Assembly (NCBI RefSeq): GCF_003063265.1
Contig: NZ_NERU01000018.1
Span: 1 to 64,000 of the forward strand
Direction of reading: 5' to 3'
DNA from: Limnohabitans sp. WS1
GTDB taxonomy: Bacteria > Pseudomonadota > Gammaproteobacteria > Burkholderiales > Burkholderiaceae_C
DNA: 64,000 bases
In this document: in pieces, positions 53,302 to 60,996 of the stretch
How positions within the stretch are numbered: position 1 is the stretch's first letter
Layout: each line of letters starts with the position of its first letter
Made by a program: the position numbers and the translations under genes
Notes under the pieces: model-generated
The model's input: only the letters and a program-made list of their open reading frames with translations
Told to the model about the DNA's origin: nothing
Database searches by the model: none

Positions 53302-54150
53302 ATGCCCCACATGCAAAACCCTTCGCGTTTTTGGGCCGACTGGGCCACCCTCGATTTTCAGGCCTTGACGCCAGGCCGGGCCATCGATCGGGCCATCGCC
53401 ATCTTGCCCGTGGCGGCGACCGAGCAGCATGGCCCGCACCTGCCGCTCTCGGTCGACACCGATTTGGTCAACGGCGTGGTGGCCGCTTGCCTGCCGCAAT
53501 TGCCTTCTGACTTGCCCGCTTTGTTTTTGCCCACCCAAACAGTGGGCCTGAGCCCTGAGCACGCGCGTTTTGCGGGCACTTTGACGCTCAAGGCCGAAAC
53601 CGTGATCCGCCTGTGGACCGACATCGGCGAGTCGGTGGCGGCCAGTGGTGTGAAAAAGCTGGTGCTGCTCAACGCCCACGGGGGGCAGGTCAGCTTGATG
53701 GACATCGTGGCGCGGGATTTGCGGGCCCGGCTGGGCATGCTGGTCTACAGCGTGAGTTGGTTCAATTTGCCGCTGCATGACGCGCAAGGCGGGGACGTTA
53801 ATGCCCTGTTCCCCCCCGAAGAGCACCGATTTGGGGTGCACGCAGGCGACACCGAAACCTCGATGATGCTGGCGCTTCGCCCTGAGCGCGTGCGCATGGA
53901 TTTGGCGCAAAACTTCCGCTCCACTTCGCAAGACCGCGCCGAGCGGTTTGAAATTTTGGGCAATGGCAAAAGCGCCAAGCTGGGCTGGCAAATGCAGGAC
54001 TACAACCGCCACGGTGCAGCTGGGAATGCTTCAGCTGCCACCGCCGAAAAAGGCCAAGCTTTGCTGGATGCTTCGGGCCGGGCGCTGGCGCAGTTGTTGG
54101 GTGAAATAGACCGTTTGCCGCCCGACACGCTCACCGACCAGGTGGGCTGA
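53302..54150 (+). CDS. Creatininase-family amidohydrolase
   Basis: The 282-residue protein has the metal-site pattern of creatinine amidohydrolases: PVAATEQHGPHLPLSVDTD (about 36-54; Glu, His and Asp ligands), LNAHGGQ and the late HAGDTETSMML with another Glu. Members hydrolyse creatinine or other amides (3-dehydro sugars, formamidopyrimidines, MftE peptides), so the substrate is open. The ATG at 53302 is used; another in-frame ATG lies three codons later. No neighbour points to a pathway. Confidence 0.83.
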   Translation: MPHMQNPSRFWADWATLDFQALTPGRAIDRAIAILPVAATEQHGPHLPLSVDTDLVNGVVAACLPQLPSDLPALFLPTQTVGLSPEHARFAGTLTLKAETVIRLWTDIGESVAASGVKKLVLLNAHGGQVSLMDIVARDLRARLGMLVYSVSWFNLPLHDAQGGDVNALFPPEEHRFGVHAGDTETSMMLALRPERVRMDLAQNFRSTSQDRAERFEILGNGKSAKLGWQMQDYNRHGAAGNASAATAEKGQALLDASGRALAQLLGEIDRLPPDTLTDQVG

Positions 54151-54168
54151 GCCCACGCGGCCCCATCT

Positions 54169-55338
54169 TCAAAAGCTGGGCAGCACCAGGTCGCAGTGTT
54201 CGCGGCTCACGCTTTTGGGGTATTCACGGGTCGTGTCGATGCAGCCGCCTTCTGCATAAACACCTTTGGGGTCGCGCATGCGCAGCATGCGGTCCAGTAC
54301 GCGGGCCCTGGCTTGCGGGTCGGCCTGGGTTTGCGCCACCAAGCGTTCCACCACCGTTTCGTCCATCTGCAGCTCGCCTTGGGCGTCGGTGTAGACGCCG
54401 TCTTTCCAATGGAAGATTTCAATGGCTTTGGACTCGAGGGTGAAAGGCGCGTCGCGCTTCCAGAAGTTGCTGAACAGGCCGCCGCCCATGTACATGACCC
54501 ATGAGCCTTCGTAGCCGGTCACGTCGGAGGAGCGCTCGTCCGGGTTGCGAAACCACAGTCGGTCGCCCGGCACATAAAAATGGGCGGGCAAAGGGGTTTC
54601 CATGCTGCCGTACTCGATCAGAAACACCTCATGGAACTGGCCCGAGCGCACAGCGTGGCGTTCATTGAGTTGTTGCAGCTCGGCCAGCAAGGCGGGGTGG
54701 TGCGCCTGCAATTCTTGCGCAATGCCCAGCAAGATCACGTATTCGGTGGCTCGGTAGCACGAGAAGTCGTAGAGCTTGCCGGTGGCCTCGGGTTGCGTGG
54801 CGGCAATCAGGGCGTTGATCAAAGGGCGGCCCGGCTTGAGGATAAAGCCGGGATCTTCTTCGTAGTGCCAATCGGCTTCGGGGCGCTCGGCCGCTTCGGT
54901 TTTGAAGGCCAGTGCGGTCAATCGTGCGGCCAGGGCCATGTTGCGCCGCACCCGGACATGCGATTTCAGCGCTTCCAGATCACGGAATACAAAGCGGTGG
55001 GGCGAGCCCAACAGGGCCACCCAGATTTCGCGCTCCAAGGCCCAGGCTTCATCGACGGGCTTGGCTTCTTGACAGGCCCCTAGGGTGCTGCAAAGGTTCA
55101 GGCTGTTGTGCCTGGGCATGTGGGTTTGCTGGAATTCGGGCCGCAAGCTGGCCATGAGTGCCACTGTGCCATCTTCAAGGGGCAAACCCAGTGTCTGAAC
55201 CGCCGACTCCAGGCCCCATTCCCGAAGGTCCGCGCTCAGTTGCACCGCCAGGCGATCGGCCTGATCGGCGGGAGTGCGGGTGAGCTCAATGCCGCCTTCC
55301 AAGGTATGAAGGGCAAGCCAGGCAGTCGAACAATTCAT
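54169..55338 (-). CDS. Transglutaminase (Tgl)-like protein
   Basis: The 389-residue protein resembles Bacillus Tgl, which cross-links spore-coat proteins. The block KLYDFSCYRATEYVILLG (188-205) aligns with the Tgl segment around catalytic Cys (FYAFECATAIVI), giving Cys194. GDRLWFRNPDERSSD (259-272) aligns with GDCLYFKNPEFDP. The Tgl His in YFAHG aligns here with LFSNF, so the catalytic His appears missing or moved. About 150 extra N-terminal residues are present. The Bacillus comparison is from memory of the family. No signal peptide is seen. It could be an inactive or different-acting relative. Confidence 0.6.
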   Translation of the reverse strand: MNCSTAWLALHTLEGGIELTRTPADQADRLAVQLSADLREWGLESAVQTLGLPLEDGTVALMASLRPEFQQTHMPRHNSLNLCSTLGACQEAKPVDEAWALEREIWVALLGSPHRFVFRDLEALKSHVRVRRNMALAARLTALAFKTEAAERPEADWHYEEDPGFILKPGRPLINALIAATQPEATGKLYDFSCYRATEYVILLGIAQELQAHHPALLAELQQLNERHAVRSGQFHEVFLIEYGSMETPLPAHFYVPGDRLWFRNPDERSSDVTGYEGSWVMYMGGGLFSNFWKRDAPFTLESKAIEIFHWKDGVYTDAQGELQMDETVVERLVAQTQADPQARARVLDRMLRMRDPKGVYAEGGCIDTTREYPKSVSREHCDLVLPSF

Positions 55339-55352
55339 GTTGCCTATTTTGC

Positions 55353-55368
55353 CCTTGCAGTTGCAAGG
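55353..55368. promoter_or_regulatory. Palindrome CCTTGCA-GT-TGCAAGG before the Tgl-like gene
   Basis: A 16-bp inverted repeat with two perfect 7-bp arms lies 15 bases upstream of the Tgl-like start. It may be an operator. A hairpin in the 5' leader of the transcript is an alternative. Confidence 0.4.
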
Positions 55369-55414
55369 TTTTTCCTAGGGATTACACCCAATTTTTGTAT
55401 GGAAATTCACTGTT

Positions 55415-56089
55415 TCAGGCAAAGGTGACCCAGTCTTTGTGTGCGTCGCTGTCCAGGTGGGGCAGGGTGTTGTAGGTCAGCAGCATGTGGCGCTTGGGGG
55501 TGAACACGAACTCGGTGAGCGCCGTGTTGCGGATGCGCAGGTTCAGCTCGATGGTTGTTTCGGGCGGGGTGCCCAGCACCCGGCCCACGGCCGTCGAGAT
55601 GGGGCCGCCGCTGGAGACGATCATCACGTCACCCGTGTGGTTTTGCCGCACATGGTCTAGCGCCGCTTCGATGCCGCCCACAAAGTCGGCATAGCTGGGC
55701 ATGTCACGCGGCTGGGTGCGTCCGGCCATCCAGGCCTGCAAGGCGTCGCGCAGCAGGCGAAAGTGGTGGCGGTACAGCTCGGGCGTGTCGGGCTTGGCCA
55801 GTGGCTCGGGGTGGATGGACTCGATCAGCGCGTGGCTGTCGTATTCGTTCAGACCCGGCCACACGGCCGGGGTGTGTGGCAGCCCTGCGCCTTCGGCAAT
55901 GCCTTCCCAGGTTTGGCGGTGGCGCTTCAAGCTGCCCATGAGCACTGCTTCGAGGGGCTTGTCCTGCAGTTTGGGCCGCAGGTATTCACCCAGGCGCACG
56001 GCCTGCTGGCGGCCCAGTGGGCTGAGTTGGTCGTAGTCATCGGCCCCGAAAGAGGCTTGTCCGTGGCGGACTAAGTAAAGTGTTCCCAT
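55415..56089 (-). CDS. Histidine phosphatase-family protein
   Basis: The 224-residue protein starts MGTLYLVRHGQASFG with the catalytic RHG, followed by LSPLGRQQAVRLGEYL, and carries later LKRHRQTWEGIAEGAG and VMIVSSGGPISTAVG, where the usual second catalytic His is replaced by Gly (SSGGP against typical SHGG). It is in the phosphoglycerate mutase-like family; substrate unknown. It is a single leftward gene, 99 bases after the dehydratase. Confidence 0.82.
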   Translation of the reverse strand: MGTLYLVRHGQASFGADDYDQLSPLGRQQAVRLGEYLRPKLQDKPLEAVLMGSLKRHRQTWEGIAEGAGLPHTPAVWPGLNEYDSHALIESIHPEPLAKPDTPELYRHHFRLLRDALQAWMAGRTQPRDMPSYADFVGGIEAALDHVRQNHTGDVMIVSSGGPISTAVGRVLGTPPETTIELNLRIRNTALTEFVFTPKRHMLLTYNTLPHLDSDAHKDWVTFA

Positions 56090-56127
56090 GACCGGGGATT
56101 CTGTGCGGGGAGGTCTGAAGGCTTTGT

Positions 56128-56190
56128 CCCACGAGCGACGGCCATCGTTTGGCGTCGCCGTGGGTCTACTGCGGGTCTACCGCGGGTCTC
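56128..56190. repeat. Hairpin and GGGTCTAC 11-nt repeats after the dehydratase gene
   Basis: CCCACG-A-GCGACG (56128-56140) pairs with CGTCGC-CGTGGG (56153-56164), a 12-bp stem with a bulged A. Beside it GGGTCTAC occurs at 56162 and 56173 with a third partial copy at 56184, period 11. No T-tract follows on the minus strand. Confidence 0.5.
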
Positions 56191-57157
56191 AGAAGTGCTT
56201 GTTCAACACGCTGGAGAATATGTCGCTGTCCACATTCCCGCCGCACAGTGTGGTGCCGACCTGCAAGCCCTTGAGCTGGTCTTTGTCTGCCCAAGCGGCG
56301 GCAAAGCTGGCGGCACCTGCACCTTCAGCCAGGTTGTGCGTGTCGGTGTACAGGTCGCGCATGGCCTGTGCGACTTGCGCGTCGTTGACTTGAACCACAC
56401 GGTCCAACCCTGCTTGCAGGATGGCCAGAGCCTGCGGGTCGGCGCGGCGCACGGCCATGCCATCGGCCAGCGTGGTGCTGACCGGTGCTTCCACCACGCA
56501 ACCGGCCGCCATCGAGTCGGCGTAGGTGGTGGCGTGGGCACTCACGACGCCGACCACCTTGACGGCGTGCCCCAAGGCCTGTTTGGCCGCTAAGGCGGCG
56601 CAGGCCCCAGAGCCCAGTCCAATCGGCACATACAGCACGTCGAGGGCCGGGACGGCCCGCAAAAATTCGACCCATGCGGTCGCCACGCCGACAACCAGAG
56701 CCGGGTGGTAGCTGGGAACCATGTGGGCCCCGCGTTCTGTGGCGAGGGCTTGGGCGTGCTCGCGGGCGTCCTGGAAGTCGTCACCATGCTCCACCAACCG
56801 AGCGCCCAAGGCCCGCATGGCGGTGTTCTTTTCGACGGAGTTGCCCCTCGGGACCACGATGGTGCACGGGACGCAGTGACGTGCTGCGGCGTAGGCAATG
56901 CTCTGGCCGTGGTTTCCTCGGGTGGCGCTGATGACTTCTTGGGGCAAACACTGGGTGTTGCGCAAGTGTTCGAAGTACGTCAACCCGCCCCGGACCTTGA
57001 ACGCCCCGACCGGTGTGTGGTTCTCGTGCTTGACCCAGCAGTCGGTGCCCAGCCGTTGGCTGAGCGTGGCCCAGCGGTATTGCGGCGTGGGGCCAAAGGC
57101 CGCGTAAACGGTTTTGGCAGCGGCTTCGATCTGTGAAAGCGTGGGCAGGTCGGTCAT
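56189..57157 (-). CDS. PLP-dependent threonine/serine dehydratase-type enzyme
   Basis: The 322-residue fold-type II enzyme has Lys54 for the cofactor in GAFKVRGG, ATRGNHGQS as the substrate loop and the phosphate-binding GLGSGAC. It should deaminate threonine or serine or an analogue. No C-terminal ACT domain is present, so it is a catabolic or specialised form. ATG at 57157 (MTDLPTLSQIEAA) is chosen; ATG at 57181 would add eight residues. It is last of a leftward run with phzF-like and aminotransferase genes. Confidence 0.85.
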   Translation of the reverse strand: MTDLPTLSQIEAAAKTVYAAFGPTPQYRWATLSQRLGTDCWVKHENHTPVGAFKVRGGLTYFEHLRNTQCLPQEVISATRGNHGQSIAYAAARHCVPCTIVVPRGNSVEKNTAMRALGARLVEHGDDFQDAREHAQALATERGAHMVPSYHPALVVGVATAWVEFLRAVPALDVLYVPIGLGSGACAALAAKQALGHAVKVVGVVSAHATTYADSMAAGCVVEAPVSTTLADGMAVRRADPQALAILQAGLDRVVQVNDAQVAQAMRDLYTDTHNLAEGAGAASFAAAWADKDQLKGLQVGTTLCGGNVDSDIFSSVLNKHF

Positions 57158-57191
57158 GGTCTTTTCAGGGTCAAGTGACATCAAGTGCCCA

Positions 57192-58115
57192 TCAGAGCGT
57201 GATCAGGCCTTGGATGCAGCCCACCACATCGCCGCCTACCCAGACTTGGCCGCTTTCGTCTTGTGACAAAAACACCTGACCTGCGCGGCCCAGCGCGGTG
57301 CCCTGGCGGGCGCTGTAGCGGGTGGGCATGTGGCCTTCGGCCATCAGCCATTGGGCCAGCGACGCATTGAGGCTGCCGGTGACCGGGTCTTCGGCGATGC
57401 CCACTGGAGCGGCAAAAGCGCGCACTTCCAGATCGGTGGGGTCGTTGGCCATGCGGGTGGACGGCGCAAAGGCGCGAGCCTCGCGGTTGGCGCGGCGGAT
57501 CAGACTGCCTGCGCTGACCTGTCTTTTGGCTGCTACACCAACCTTGGTGTTCAGGCGTTTGAGTGCTGCGTGGTCAGGTTCCAGCGATAGCAGGCTGTCC
57601 ACCGAGTCGATCAAAATGCCCAGCCAGTGCGGGCCATTGTTCAAGTCTTGTGCGGCCAGCACCTCGTCGGCGTGCAGGCCCAGCGCCACCAGCACCTCGG
57701 CAAGCAGGGCTGGCGCTGGGGTCTGGCGCTGCAAAGGCGGGGCGGCAAAAGCCCAGCGGCCATCAACCGATTTCAAGCTCACCAAACCCACACCACATTC
57801 CTGCACAAGTTGGCCACTTTGCCGGGGCTGGCCACCGGCTTGAAGCCAAGCGTGGGCCGTGCCCAGTGTCGGGTGGCCCGCAAACGGCAGCTCAGCGCCG
57901 GGAGTGAAGATGCGTACCCGGTAATCGGCCCCGCCCGCAGCCCCTTCAGGCGTGGGCGGCAGCACAAAGGTGGTTTCGCTCAGCTGCGTCCAGCGGGCAA
58001 AGGCCTGCATTTGCGCGTCAGACAGGCCATCGCCGTCCAGCACCACGGCCAGCGGGTTGCCCAGAAAGGCCGTGTCGGTGAAGACGTCGACTTGTTGGAA
58101 TGCGCGGGTTTTCAT
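57192..58115 (-). CDS. PhzF-family isomerase-like protein
   Basis: The 307-residue protein has the two-lobe PhzF pattern: FQQVDVFTDTAFLGNPLAVVLDGDGLSD, catalytic-type Glu in QLSETTFVLPP, FAGHPTLGTAHAWL, and in the second lobe VGIAEDPVTGSLNASLAQWL. PhzF acts in phenazine synthesis, but most members have unknown roles and no phenazine genes are here. It begins upstream of the dehydratase with little spacing. Confidence 0.87.
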   Translation of the reverse strand: MKTRAFQQVDVFTDTAFLGNPLAVVLDGDGLSDAQMQAFARWTQLSETTFVLPPTPEGAAGGADYRVRIFTPGAELPFAGHPTLGTAHAWLQAGGQPRQSGQLVQECGVGLVSLKSVDGRWAFAAPPLQRQTPAPALLAEVLVALGLHADEVLAAQDLNNGPHWLGILIDSVDSLLSLEPDHAALKRLNTKVGVAAKRQVSAGSLIRRANREARAFAPSTRMANDPTDLEVRAFAAPVGIAEDPVTGSLNASLAQWLMAEGHMPTRYSARQGTALGRAGQVFLSQDESGQVWVGGDVVGCIQGLITL

Positions 58116-58138
58116 GGCGGTGTCCAGAGGCAGGTTGA

Positions 58139-59323
58139 TCAGAGCGACTCGCGGATCGCTGCCGCCAATGCGCTCATGCCGGTGTTGATTTGGTCCACCG
58201 TGGCGGTCACGAAGGACAGGCGCAGGGTGCTTTCATCGGCACCTTCGGCGTAAAAAGCCGAGCCGGGCACAAAGGCAACGCCTTTTTCCACGGCTTTGTC
58301 CAGCAAAGGAATCGCCTTGAGGCCCTGGGGCAGTTGCACCCACAGGAACATGCCGCCCACCGGGCGGTTCCAGCTGAGGCCCAGGCCCGCCATTTCGCGG
58401 TCCAGTGCGGCCAGCATGGCTTCGCATTGCTGTTTGTACAGAGCGCGGATGGTGGGCACATGGCGTTCGATGAAGCCGTCTTTGAGCACTTCAGCGACCA
58501 CGCGCTGGTTGAAGCTGGGCGTGTGCAGGTCGGCCGCTTGCTTGGCTTGCAGCAGCTTGGGGTAGAGCGCTGGGGGCGCGACCAAATAACCCAAACGCAG
58601 GCCAGGGGCCAGGATTTTGGAGAAAGAACCCAGGTAAACGCTGCCTTCGGGATGGCGCGAGCTCAGCGAGGGTGCGGGCGGCGCGTCAAACCAGAGGTCG
58701 CCGTAGGGGTTGTCTTCGATGATCGGCAAGCCAGTCTCGACAGCCACTTGGGCCACGGCGGCGCGGCGTTCTTCGGTCATGGTGCGGCCGGTGGGGTTCT
58801 GGAAGTTGGGCAGCAGGTACACAAAGCGAGCTTTGTCTGCGCCAGTACCCACTTTCGCGCGCAGGTCGGCGGCATCAACGCCATGGTCGTCGCTGCTCAC
58901 GCCGACGGCCAAAGGCTCCATCGGGGTGAAGGCTTGCAGTGCGCCCAGGTAGGTGGGGGTTTCCACCAGGATGCGGCTGCCCGCGTCGATCAGGATCTTG
59001 GCGACCAGGTCCAGGCCTTGCTGGCTGCCGGTGGTGATCAGCACCTGGTCGGGGCTCACATGCATGCCTTGTTTGAGCAGGTCTTGTGCGACCCATTCGC
59101 GCAGCGGCGCATAGCCTTCGCTGGCGGCGTATTGCAAAGCGGCTTTGCCGTCATCTCTGAGCACGCGTTCGCTGGCTTCGCGCATGGCATCAATCGGGAA
59201 GGTTTGGGGCGAGGGCAGGCCACCGGCAAAGCTGATGATGCCGGGTTTTTCGGTGACTTTGAGGATCTCGCGGATCACCGAGGGGTTCATTTTTTCGGCG
59301 CGTTGGGCCAGTTTCCAGTTCAT
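58139..59323 (-). CDS. PLP-dependent aminotransferase (class I, 2-aminoadipate-type)
   Basis: The 394-residue enzyme has ISFAGGLPSP, LQYAASEGYAPLREWVA, LPNFQNPTGRTMTEERR, IIEDNPYGDLWF and the cofactor lysine Lys236 in GSFSKILAPGLRLGYL. These are the marks of the LysN/2-aminoadipate aminotransferase group, which has broad amino-acid range. It heads a leftward run, 23 bases before phzF. Confidence 0.88.
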   Translation of the reverse strand: MNWKLAQRAEKMNPSVIREILKVTEKPGIISFAGGLPSPQTFPIDAMREASERVLRDDGKAALQYAASEGYAPLREWVAQDLLKQGMHVSPDQVLITTGSQQGLDLVAKILIDAGSRILVETPTYLGALQAFTPMEPLAVGVSSDDHGVDAADLRAKVGTGADKARFVYLLPNFQNPTGRTMTEERRAAVAQVAVETGLPIIEDNPYGDLWFDAPPAPSLSSRHPEGSVYLGSFSKILAPGLRLGYLVAPPALYPKLLQAKQAADLHTPSFNQRVVAEVLKDGFIERHVPTIRALYKQQCEAMLAALDREMAGLGLSWNRPVGGMFLWVQLPQGLKAIPLLDKAVEKGVAFVPGSAFYAEGADESTLRLSFVTATVDQINTGMSALAAAIRESL

Positions 59324-59344
59324 GTTGTGCTCCGTGTTGTGTGT

Positions 59345-60274
59345 TTAGCGGGCTGTTGGGGCGTTCGCCATGCGTCGCCCCAAAAAAACCGTGGCCACCA
59401 CCAGCAGGGCAAAACCCAGGGTCATGGCATCCAGTGATTCTCCCAGCAAAGGTATGGCTGCCAAGATGGTGATGAACGGTTGCAGCAATTGCAGCTGGCT
59501 CACCCGCAGCGGGCCGCCCAGCGACAGGCCGCGAAACCAGGCAAAAAACCCCGCCCACATGGAGAACGCGCCCACATAGAGCAGGGCCAGCCACGAGAGG
59601 GGCGCTATGGTTTGGTCGGGCCACGTCAGCCAGGCCCCGGGCAGCGTGATGGGCAAGGCCATGACACACACCCAGCTGATGACTTTTTCTGCCCCCAAGC
59701 TGGCCGTGACTTTGGCCCCGGCCACATAACCCAGCGAGGCGGCCAGCACCGCACCCACCAGCAGGGTGTCGGCCCAGGTCAAGCCAAAGCCCTGTGGCAC
59801 ACCATTGTCCATTTGTGATGCTCGCAGCAGGCTGTAGACCGCCACCAAGGCGCTGCCCAAAGCGGCAAACACCCAAAAACCCAAGCGTGCGCGTTGCTGC
59901 ATGAGCCAAGCGGCCGCCGCCGCCGTGGCCAATGGCAGCAAAGATGTGATCACGGCGGCGTGGCTGGCCGTGACATGGCGCAGCGCCCAGCCCAACAGCA
60001 AGGGGTAACCGATCACATTGCCGGCCAGCGAGAGCAGCAAAGAGCCACGCTGGGAAGGCGTGGGGCGTGGTGCACGCACGGCCAGAAGGTAAACGAGCGA
60101 CAGGCCCCCGGCCAGCGCCGCACGCGCCCAAGTGACAAACCAGGGCGACATTTGTGGTGCATCCACCGTGCCCGTGGCCAGGCGCGTCATGGGCAAGGTG
60201 AGTCCAAAAATGAACACGCCCAGAAGCCCCAGCCAAAGGCCCAGGTTCTCACGCTGTTGAGGTGGGTTGTTCAT
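59345..60274 (-). CDS. EamA/DMT-family membrane transporter
   Basis: The 309-residue protein has ten hydrophobic segments in two EamA repeats (LGLWLGLLGVFIFGLTLPMTRLA, VGAVLAASLGYVAGAKVTASL, QLLQPFITILAAIPLLGESL). It likely exports amino acids or metabolites; the substrate is not known. It is in one run with the LysE-type exporter, 7 bases away, and the aminotransferase. Confidence 0.87.
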   Translation of the reverse strand: MNNPPQQRENLGLWLGLLGVFIFGLTLPMTRLATGTVDAPQMSPWFVTWARAALAGGLSLVYLLAVRAPRPTPSQRGSLLLSLAGNVIGYPLLLGWALRHVTASHAAVITSLLPLATAAAAAWLMQQRARLGFWVFAALGSALVAVYSLLRASQMDNGVPQGFGLTWADTLLVGAVLAASLGYVAGAKVTASLGAEKVISWVCVMALPITLPGAWLTWPDQTIAPLSWLALLYVGAFSMWAGFFAWFRGLSLGGPLRVSQLQLLQPFITILAAIPLLGESLDAMTLGFALLVVATVFLGRRMANAPTAR

Positions 60275-60281
60275 GCGGGCA

Positions 60282-60899
60282 TCAAGCTGCGCTTTGGCGC
60301 AAGCCGTTCAGAATCCACAAAACCGTGGCCACCAGTGCCACCGACATGCAGCGGTTGAACATCAGCAAGCGGCGGCCGTGCGCCAGCCAGTGCCGCAGCA
60401 TCGAGCCGGCCACCGCGTAGGTCAGGTTGCTGAAAAAGCCATAGGCCACCATGATGGGCAGCAGCACCAGCGTGCGGGCCGTGGCGTCTTCGCGCCCGGC
60501 CACCCAACCCGCCACGATGGCCAAGGCCAGCATCCAGGCCTTGATGTTGAGGAACTGCAGGCCCACGCCTTGTACAAAGCCCACCTGCAGTTTGGCGCTG
60601 TCGGCCTGCTGCAAACTGCCGCTCTGCCACAAACGCGAGGCCAGCCACAGCAAATAACCCGTGCCCAGCGTCACGATGCCCCAGCGCAAAGGGGGAAAGG
60701 CCACCACCAAACCGCCCAAGCCCGTGGCGCACAGCACGAACAAAATGCCCCAGCCCACTGGCACCGCGCACACAAAGCGCATCGCCTGGCGCAGGCCGTG
60801 GTTGGCGGCCATGGCGGTCGACAAGGTGGTGTTGGGCCCGGGAGTGAAGCTGCTCACGGTGGCGAGCACCAAAAGGGCGCTGAGTTCTGAAGCGGTCAT
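60282..60899 (-). CDS. LysE-family amino-acid exporter
   Basis: The 205-residue protein has six hydrophobic segments, with the usual PGPNTTLSTAMAANHGLRQAMRF at 21-43 (in part) and GVGLQFLNIKAWMLAL in the middle. It should export an amino acid. It is divergent from the MocR-type regulator, whose likely operator lies between them, so this exporter is the probable target. Confidence 0.88.
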   Translation of the reverse strand: MTASELSALLVLATVSSFTPGPNTTLSTAMAANHGLRQAMRFVCAVPVGWGILFVLCATGLGGLVVAFPPLRWGIVTLGTGYLLWLASRLWQSGSLQQADSAKLQVGFVQGVGLQFLNIKAWMLALAIVAGWVAGREDATARTLVLLPIMVAYGFFSNLTYAVAGSMLRHWLAHGRRLLMFNRCMSVALVATVLWILNGLRQSAA

Positions 60900-60924
60900 G
60901 GTGATGAATGTAGTGCTGAAATGA

Positions 60925-60968
60925 GTACAGTATCGGTACAGTTTGCAAGATCATTTTGAAAACTGTAC
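60925..60968. promoter_or_regulatory. MocR-type operator: GTACAGT repeats
   Basis: GTACAGT occurs as a direct repeat at 60925-60931 and 60936-60942 (period 11), with an inverted copy ACTGTAC at 60962-60968. It fills the short gap between the lysE-type and mocR-type genes. Direct repeats with an added inverted site are typical of MocR regulators. Confidence 0.65.
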
Positions 60969-60996
60969 TGACCCGCCTGACCGCACACTTGTTTGA

